From JADJEI01 sp035328465 (GTDB lineage: Bacteria; Bacteroidota; Ignavibacteria; Ignavibacteriales; Ignavibacteriaceae), in contig DAOLIQ010000100.1 of NCBI GenBank assembly GCA_035328465.1, positions 1 through 11,080 on the forward strand: a stretch of 11,080 nt of DNA, given 5' to 3'. Positions 5,827-11,080 of the stretch are shown here, piece after piece. The notes beneath the pieces are model-generated. The model saw nothing but the letters and a program-made list of their open reading frames with translations, was not told where the DNA came from and searched no databases. The translations under genes and the position numbers were made by a program. Position 1 is the first letter of the stretch. Each line of letters begins with the position of its first letter.

Positions 5827-6195
5827 ATGATTAATTACTTGATAGTCTCCGCCGGGGCAGCAATAGGCGGAGCGCTTCGTTATTGGCTTTCAAACTTCGT
5901 TTATAATTTTTTACCGGCTAATTTTGCTTACGGAACTTTGTCGGTAAATTTTTTTGGAAGTTTATTATTAGGATTTATCATATTCGGGCTGGATGCAAAA
6001 GAATTAATTTCACCGCAGTTAAAATTATTTTTAACTATTGGGTTATGCGGAGGATTTACAACATTCTCTACTTTTACATTCGAAACTTTTAATTTGCTCA
6101 AAGAATCTCAATACATGCTTGCTTCTCTAAATATTGTTTTAAATGTCTTTCTTTGTTTGGCAGGAATTATTTTAGCTAACATAATTTCAAATTAA
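5827..6195 (+). CDS. crcB: Fluoride ion channel CrcB/FluC
   Basis: FluC proteins are small inner-membrane channels that let fluoride out of the cell; they act as dual-topology dimers. All the family signatures are present: GGALRY (residues 14-19), GTLSVNFFGSLLLGF (36-50) with the pore Asn41, and GLCGGFTTFSTF (72-83), which carries the central sodium-site region and the Phe80/Phe83 positions that line the fluoride path. Four membrane segments are visible at about 2-22, 33-54, 65-90 and 100-121. At 122 residues it is full length for a homodimeric single-gene FluC. It starts 5 bases after the lipoprotein stop and is followed after 6 bases by the DUF190 gene. No crcB (fluoride) riboswitch fits in the 5-base gap, so control must come from further upstream or from within the run. 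Confidence 0.95.
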   Translation: MINYLIVSAGAAIGGALRYWLSNFVYNFLPANFAYGTLSVNFFGSLLLGFIIFGLDAKELISPQLKLFLTIGLCGGFTTFSTFTFETFNLLKESQYMLASLNIVLNVFLCLAGIILANIISN

Positions 6196-6201
6196 TTTTG
6201 G

Positions 6202-6558
6202 ATGAATATGAAAATCAATCGTGATGCAAAACTGCTTAGAATATTTGTCGGTGAAAGCGATAAGCATGGTTCAATTCCAGTTTATGAAACAATAGTGCTT
6301 GAAGCTAAAAAATTCGGTTTAGCCGGTGCTACTGCGTTCAAAGGAGTTATGGGCTTTGGAGGAAACTGCCGGATACACACTGCGAAAATTCTTCGTTTGT
6401 CGGAAGACCTTCCAATGATTATCGAAATTGTTGATGAGCAGGATAAGATAGAATCCTTCCTTCCAATTGTTAATTCCATTTTTGAAGAAGCAAATTGCGG
6501 TGGATTAATTACAATAGAAAAAGCTGAAGTAATAAAATATTCTGCTGCGAAAAAATAA
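6202..6558 (+). CDS. DUF190 family PII-like protein
   Basis: DUF190 proteins are small soluble proteins with a PII (GlnB)-like ferredoxin fold, and they are often encoded next to crcB. Recognisable family parts are AKLLRIFVGESDKHGSIPVYETIVLEA near the N-terminus (residues 9-35), the GLAGATAFKGVMGFG segment (about 39-53) and LPMIIEIVDE followed by a short helix (about 70-90). The length of 118 residues is typical. Two close starts exist, ATG 6202 and ATG 6208; GGA just before the second makes it a fair alternative. The role is unproven; ligand sensing or regulation of the channel is the usual guess. It is probably the last gene of the run that starts at 2589. Confidence 0.9.
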   Translation: MNMKINRDAKLLRIFVGESDKHGSIPVYETIVLEAKKFGLAGATAFKGVMGFGGNCRIHTAKILRLSEDLPMIIEIVDEQDKIESFLPIVNSIFEEANCGGLITIEKAEVIKYSAAKK

Positions 6559-6561
6559 AAT

Positions 6562-6579
6562 TCCTTCTTTTTTCTTCCT
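6562..6579. repeat. Polypyrimidine mirror repeat after the DUF190 gene
   Basis: TCCTTCTTT (6562-6570) is followed directly by its mirror image TTTCTTCCT (6571-6579). The match is exact over nine bases on each side, and all bases are pyrimidines on the + strand. It begins three bases after the DUF190 stop codon. Such tracts can form triplex DNA in vitro, but at 18 bases it may simply be a low-complexity run. There is no hairpin that would make it an intrinsic terminator. Confidence 0.4.
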
Positions 6580-6587
6580 CATATTTG

Positions 6588-6615
6588 TTAACATTTAGTT
6601 AACACTCACTTAACA
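6588..6615 (+). promoter_or_regulatory. Pho-box-like array: three TTAACA repeats at an 11-base period
   Basis: TTAACA occurs at 6588-6593, 6599-6604 and 6610-6615, each exact and separated by five bases. A weaker fourth position, ATAATA, falls at 6621-6626. Tandem TTAACA-like hexamers with 5-base spacers match the binding pattern known for Bacillus PhoP, and a similar 11-base period is known for PhoB boxes in other phyla. A -10-like TAATAT lies at 6622-6627. The array lies about 65-95 bases ahead of the second receptor gene, where an activator would act. Assignment to PhoB/PhoP is by analogy; another OmpR-type regulator is possible. Confidence 0.55.
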
Positions 6616-6670
6616 TTCTCATAATATTGCATCTCTAAGTTTCCACCGTCGAAATAAACAATAATTCAAC

Positions 6671-6674
6671 GGAG
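6671..6674 (+). promoter_or_regulatory. Ribosome binding site of the second receptor gene
   Basis: GGAG lies seven bases before the ATG at 6682. It is one of the clearest Shine-Dalgarno sequences in the window, where many genes have none, and it fixes the start of this gene. Confidence 0.7.
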
Positions 6675-6681
6675 AGAAACA

Positions 6682-9489
6682 ATGTTTTATAGTTCAACAA
6701 CTTTCAGATTAAAATTGAAAGAATTAATAATAACCTCACTAATGTGCTTAATACTACTATTAGTAACGAGTCCTAATTCATCAGCTCAATCAAGCGGATC
6801 GATTAGCGGAAAAATAATTGATAATTCTAACAACGAAGAATTAATTGGCGCAAATGTACTTATCATCGGAACAAATTATGGAGCTTCAAGCGACATTGAT
6901 GGACAATTTAGTATTAAGCTTGTGCCGGTTGGAAAATACACATTAAAAATTTCATACATTTCTTATCAGACTGTGACGGTGGAGGATGTTGAAGTTAAAC
7001 CAAGTGAAGATACAAAAATAAATATCTCATTAGATCCAGCCTCAACAGAGCTTCAAGAAGTCGTAATTACTGCTGAAGCATTAAAGACAACTGAAACATC
7101 AGTGCTAAAAATTCAAAAAAATTCCTCAAACATTGTTGATGGCGTTAGTTCTGAATTGATAAGCAAAAACAATAGCTCAGATGGAACAGATGTTCTTAAA
7201 AGAATGTCCGGTGTAACAATCACTGACGGCAAATATGCTTTTGTTCGCGGGGTTAGTGATAGATACAATAATACTTTATTAAATGGTGCAACCCTTCCAA
7301 GTACGGATCCAGAAAAGAAAAGTTTTTCTTACGATATTTTCCCAGCCAATCTTATTGAGAATTTAATAACTGCAAAAACATTTTCACCTGATAAACCCGG
7401 TGATTTTAGCGGCGGACTTATTCAAATCAATACAATAGAATTTCCTTCTGATTTTACTTTGAACTTTAGTGCTTCAACAGGATTTAACACGCTCACCTCA
7501 TTTAAGAATTATACCGGATACAGCGGAGGTAAAACCGATTTCTACGGGATTGATGATGGGACGAGAGACTACCCTTCTATTATCAATGATTCGAAAGTAG
7601 TTAAAGGTAATTTCACATCTGATGAACTTAATAAGATTACTACATCCTTTAAAAACAATTGGAGTACTACATCTTCAACTGCTCCTTTAAATGGAAATAT
7701 AAAACTTTCCATTGGTGACAATTATCAGCTGTGGGGAAATATACTTGGCTACGTAGCGTCATTGAATTATTCCTCTTCACTTTCAAATGAAGAGAAAGAA
7801 AGAAATTTTTATGATTTCAGTGGACCACGTTACAATTTCAAAGGTAATTCGTTCAACCGGAATATAACGCTCGGTGGAATGCTTAATTTCAGTTACAAAT
7901 TTGCCGCTGCAAACAAAATCAGTTTGAAAAATGTATTTAACCAAAATGCAGATGATGAAACAACCATTTATTCGGGTGATTACAGATACGCTGATCAGTA
8001 CAGAGAAATCACTTCACTCAGATATGTTTCAAGATCGTTATTATCGAATCAACTAATCGGAGAACATCAATTTAATTTCCTTCGAAGCACCAACTTTGAC
8101 TGGGCAGTAAATTATTCCCGCTCAACTCGCAATGAACCTGATGCAAGGAGATATGTTTATGCAAGATCAATTGAAAATCAACTCGAACCGCTAAGGTTTC
8201 AATTAGATCAATCGCTTGCAACAAGATACTACGGAAATTTAGATGACCAGGATTTATCCTTTGCAACAAATTTTACAATTAAACCATTTGAATATTCTGA
8301 AACCCCTTCCTTTAAATTTGGTTTGCTGTACGATCATAAAAATAGAAATTTTGAAGCAAGATCATTCGGGTTCAGAAATATTCCCGGTGGAAATTTTCAA
8401 TATGAAGATAGCGTACTTCAACAATCTGTAGATCAAATATTTGCTCTTGAAAATATAAATTCTACTTTTATCGAAGTCACGGAAATTACCAAACCTTCGG
8501 ACAGTTATGATTCAAATCAAAAATTAGCTGCAGGTTATTTAATGTTTGATGCTACTGTACTTGAAAAATTAAGAATAGCCGCAGGAGTCAGATTAGAATA
8601 TTCCAACCAAATACTCAATTCAGAATCACAAACTGGAACTCTGATCAATGTTTCAAATTTCTATCGTGATTGGTTGCCGAGTTTAAATTTAACTTATGGA
8701 TTAACTAACGATATCAACTTACGTTTTGCTTTCAGCACCACACTTTCAAGACCTGAATTCAGAGAGCTTGCACCATTTAGTTATTTCGATTTCATATCAA
8801 ATGAATTGGTCCAAGGCAATCCTGATTTACAAAGAAGCTTAATAAACAATTACGATTTACGGTTTGAACTTTATCCATCAGCCGGTGAATTAGCAGCGGT
8901 AAGTTTATTCTATAAAAATTTCAAGAATCCGATTGAAGAAATACTGCTTGCATCTTCAAGCAATGAGCCGATACGTTCATTTGCAAATGTGAACGGAGCT
9001 AAAAATTATGGAGTTGAATTTGAGATTAGAAAATCATTGGCATTTATCGCTTCAACTTTCGATCACTTCTCTTTTGTTGGTAATCTAAGTTTAATTTCAT
9101 CCTCAATCGTAATTGATGGGAATAATAATGTTGGATTCCAAAAATCCGATAGACCATTGCAGGGTCAAGCAGATTACATCTTCAATCTCGGACTATACTA
9201 CGACAATTATAAATCAGGCTTTTCGACTTCTTTAGTTTATAACAAAGTTGGTCAGCGAATCGCAAAGGTAGGTACAGCTGATCTTGGAGATATTATTGAA
9301 AAACCGGTTGACCTGATAGACATTAACTTCTCACAAAAAGTATATGAAAAATTCAGTATAAAATTATCTGTAAAAGATTTATTAAATCAAGATCGTAAAT
9401 TCATACAGCAAACTGCAAACGGTGATCAAGTTGCTGAATTAAGAAGGGTCGGTCGAAATATATCACTTGGATTTGGTTATCAGTTATAA
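6682..9489 (+). CDS. TonB-dependent outer-membrane receptor with carboxypeptidase-regulatory-like domain (second)
   Basis: A full-length 935-residue TonB-dependent transporter. Residues 1-36 are a signal peptide (hydrophobic LIITSLMCLILLLVT, cut near SSAQ). Residues about 39-117 are the regulatory-like beta-sandwich (GSISGKIIDNSNNEELIGAN, ISYISYQT). Residues 123-134 (ELQEVVITAEAL) are the usual linker. The plug spans about 147-250 (DVLKRMSGVTI, FVRGVSDRYNNTLLNGATL, SPDKPGDFSGG). The rest is a beta-barrel, with the common late segment TLSRPEFRELAPF and an NPDL motif, ending in SLGFGYQL. The plug type differs from that of the first receptor, so this is not a recent duplicate. It sits behind the TTAACA array and 30 bases before a secreted T9SS protein gene, which suggests co-transcription. 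The ligand is unknown; if the array is a Pho box, phosphate-containing compounds are the leading candidates. Confidence 0.93.
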   Translation: MFYSSTTFRLKLKELIITSLMCLILLLVTSPNSSAQSSGSISGKIIDNSNNEELIGANVLIIGTNYGASSDIDGQFSIKLVPVGKYTLKISYISYQTVTVEDVEVKPSEDTKINISLDPASTELQEVVITAEALKTTETSVLKIQKNSSNIVDGVSSELISKNNSSDGTDVLKRMSGVTITDGKYAFVRGVSDRYNNTLLNGATLPSTDPEKKSFSYDIFPANLIENLITAKTFSPDKPGDFSGGLIQINTIEFPSDFTLNFSASTGFNTLTSFKNYTGYSGGKTDFYGIDDGTRDYPSIINDSKVVKGNFTSDELNKITTSFKNNWSTTSSTAPLNGNIKLSIGDNYQLWGNILGYVASLNYSSSLSNEEKERNFYDFSGPRYNFKGNSFNRNITLGGMLNFSYKFAAANKISLKNVFNQNADDETTIYSGDYRYADQYREITSLRYVSRSLLSNQLIGEHQFNFLRSTNFDWAVNYSRSTRNEPDARRYVYARSIENQLEPLRFQLDQSLATRYYGNLDDQDLSFATNFTIKPFEYSETPSFKFGLLYDHKNRNFEARSFGFRNIPGGNFQYEDSVLQQSVDQIFALENINSTFIEVTEITKPSDSYDSNQKLAAGYLMFDATVLEKLRIAAGVRLEYSNQILNSESQTGTLINVSNFYRDWLPSLNLTYGLTNDINLRFAFSTTLSRPEFRELAPFSYFDFISNELVQGNPDLQRSLINNYDLRFELYPSAGELAAVSLFYKNFKNPIEEILLASSSNEPIRSFANVNGAKNYGVEFEIRKSLAFIASTFDHFSFVGNLSLISSSIVIDGNNNVGFQKSDRPLQGQADYIFNLGLYYDNYKSGFSTSLVYNKVGQRIAKVGTADLGDIIEKPVDLIDINFSQKVYEKFSIKLSVKDLLNQDRKFIQQTANGDQVAELRRVGRNISLGFGYQL

Positions 9490-9519
9490 AAAATAATTCA
9501 TTCACAAAAAGGAAAAAAA

Positions 9520-11080
9520 ATGAAAAAACTCCTATTGTACTTTGTTTCAGTTCTATTTCTATCAAACTTTGTTCTAGCTCAAGATGTCATCATTGAAGGC
9601 GACATAACTTCAAACACAACACTTACTGCAAATAACTCTTACTTGCTGAGAGGATTTGTAAGAGTTCAACCTCCTGCAGTATTAACTATCGAAGCGGGTA
9701 CTTTAATTTACGGCGAGAATTCTACCCAAGGTTCACTTATCGTGAAACCCGGCGCTAAAATTATGGCGATGGGCACTGAAAGCAAACCAATCATTTTCAC
9801 GAGTGAGTTTGCTAAGCTTGGCTCTTCCACAACACCCACCTATGGTGACTGGGGTGGGATAATTCTTCTTGGAAACGCTACGATAAACGTCCCTGGCGGA
9901 ACTGCTTTGATTGAAGGACCGGGAGATATTTACGGCGGAAGCGATGACGCCGATAACAGCGGTGTAATGCAATATGTAAGAATCGAATATCCGGGAATAG
10001 CCTTCTCATTAAATAATGAAATCAATGGATTGACTTTTGGTGGAGTTGGAAATGGAACACAGATAGATCATATTCAGGTTTCTTACAGCGGTGATGACTC
10101 GTACGAATGGTTTGGCGGTACAGTCAATTGCAAATATCTTATTGCATACAGAGGCTGGGATGATGACTTCGATACTGATTTTGGCTATCGAGGCAAACTT
10201 CAGTTCCTTGTTAGTTTACGTGATCCTGATATTGCGGATCAATCCGGTTCAAATGGATTTGAATCCGATAACGACGGAAGTGGTTCATTAAATGATCCAC
10301 GAACTTCACCAACCTGGTGGAATGTATCAGTGTTTGGACCATTAGCTGAAACTTCTTCAGTTGTAAATGCAAACTATAAAAGAGGAATGCATTTAAGACG
10401 ATCATCATTAAACAAAATATCTAATGCAGTAATAGCTGGCTGGCCAACAGGAATTAGATTAGACGGACAATACACAATAGAAGGTGCAATAAATAATACA
10501 ATGTGGGTTAACAACAGTGTTGTCAGCGGATGGAATACAGTTGATCTTGATACAGTAAGTGCGGCAAATCAATCATTCGATATTCATACCTGGTTTAGCA
10601 ATGCAGCCGGAAGAACTTATGCAAATAATTCTGATCTGCAATTAAACGATCCATTTAATCTTACAAATCCTAATTTCCTTCCTGCAGTTGGTTCACCCTT
10701 GTTCAGTGGTGCAGCTACCCCTCCTAACGATGGATTCTTTGATGAAACCGCAACCTTTGTCGGTGCATTTGGTTCCACCGATTGGACTTTTGAATGGTCG
10801 AACTTTAATCCTGGTGGTTATGTAACTGCAGTTGAGGAATCAGGATCAGGATTGGTAAATGACTTCAGACTTGAACAAAATTTCCCGAATCCTTTCAACC
10901 CTTCAACTACAATTAGATTTACAATTCCAAATTCAGGTAATGTTAAGCTTTCTGTTGTAAATATTTTAGGACAGACAGTAGCGGTACTATTAAATGAATT
11001 TAAGAATGTTGGCAGCTATGACATAAATTTCGATGCTTCTCAAATTGCAAGTGGACTTTACATTTACAAAATTGAAGCAG
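9520..11080 (+). CDS. Secreted T9SS-cargo protein, C-terminus cut by window edge
   Basis: The frame starts at an ATG with AAGG seven bases upstream and stays open to the last base, 520 codons. Residues 1-20 are a signal peptide ending VLA before QD. The body has repeated short beta-strand stretches and aromatic/acidic segments (DDSYEWFGG, 192-200; GWDDDFDTDFGYRG, 212-225; GSNGFESDNDG, 243-253), which look like a beta-helix-type surface protein with possible Ca2+-binding acidic loops. From Asn454 (NFPNPFNPSTTIRF) a type A T9SS sorting domain begins and runs to SGLYIYKIEA at the edge; such domains normally end 10-15 residues later, so the protein should be about 535 residues. After export it would be secreted or anchored at the surface. 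It follows the second receptor by 30 bases, so the two likely act on the same substrate. I recognise no catalytic motif. Confidence 0.85.
   Translation, partial: MKKLLLYFVSVLFLSNFVLAQDVIIEGDITSNTTLTANNSYLLRGFVRVQPPAVLTIEAGTLIYGENSTQGSLIVKPGAKIMAMGTESKPIIFTSEFAKLGSSTTPTYGDWGGIILLGNATINVPGGTALIEGPGDIYGGSDDADNSGVMQYVRIEYPGIAFSLNNEINGLTFGGVGNGTQIDHIQVSYSGDDSYEWFGGTVNCKYLIAYRGWDDDFDTDFGYRGKLQFLVSLRDPDIADQSGSNGFESDNDGSGSLNDPRTSPTWWNVSVFGPLAETSSVVNANYKRGMHLRRSSLNKISNAVIAGWPTGIRLDGQYTIEGAINNTMWVNNSVVSGWNTVDLDTVSAANQSFDIHTWFSNAAGRTYANNSDLQLNDPFNLTNPNFLPAVGSPLFSGAATPPNDGFFDETATFVGAFGSTDWTFEWSNFNPGGYVTAVEESGSGLVNDFRLEQNFPNPFNPSTTIRFTIPNSGNVKLSVVNILGQTVAVLLNEFKNVGSYDINFDASQIASGLYIYKIEA

Noticed and set aside
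6282..6479. Minus-strand open frame inside the DUF190 gene, and similar shadows inside both receptor genes and the T9SS protein
   Set aside because: They lie wholly within well-supported genes on the other strand or frame and show no family features.

Overview
The window is AT-rich (about one third G+C by eye). It most resembles the Bacteroidota/Ignavibacteria branch of the FCB group. Three things point there: two SusC-like TonB-dependent receptors that begin with a carboxypeptidase-regulatory-like domain; a DUF4249-type lipoprotein right after one of them; and a secreted protein ending in a type IX secretion (T9SS) sorting domain with the wording 'NFPNPFNPSTTIRF', which I associate with Ignavibacteria. 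The lineage is an inference; there is no rRNA or marker gene here. All complete genes lie on the + strand.

Layout. (1) 1-2590 is an eroded accessory region. A complete class II Fic AMP-transferase gene (191-1396) is followed, with a 4-base ATGA overlap, by what reads as the broken start of a type I restriction-modification hsdM gene (MTTATIVQ, stop, VWNYCN). The rest of that gene has been replaced by a RAYT (REP-associated tyrosine) transposase and at least five short palindromes that look like its REP substrates, one of them inside the transposase's own reading frame. A further short coding scrap follows (to 2404). (2) 2589-6558 is a tight four-gene run: TonB-dependent receptor, DUF4249-like lipoprotein (ATGA overlap), CrcB/FluC fluoride channel (5-base gap), and a DUF190 PII-like protein (6-base gap). 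(3) 6559-6681 is an intergenic control region with three exact TTAACA hexamers at an 11-base period, which looks like a Pho box. (4) 6682-11080 holds a second TonB-dependent receptor and, 30 bases later, a secreted T9SS-cargo protein that runs off the end of the window.

How the parts may work together. The receptor/lipoprotein pair and the receptor/T9SS-cargo pair look like two outer-membrane uptake modules. If the TTAACA array is a true Pho box, the second module would be induced by phosphate starvation and could serve phosphate or organophosphate capture. The FluC-DUF190 pair exports fluoride and presumably senses some small ligand; its position behind a receptor module is unexplained. The left third is a mobile, decaying defence locus in which Fic is the only intact survivor.

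The most notable pattern is the REP family. Its copies have different stem sequences that remain perfectly self-complementary, with a constant 2-base centre and CCTAC/GTAGG foot. Each can be read without stops as a peptide of the form (hydrophobic)-I-N-x-(I/V)-P-T.
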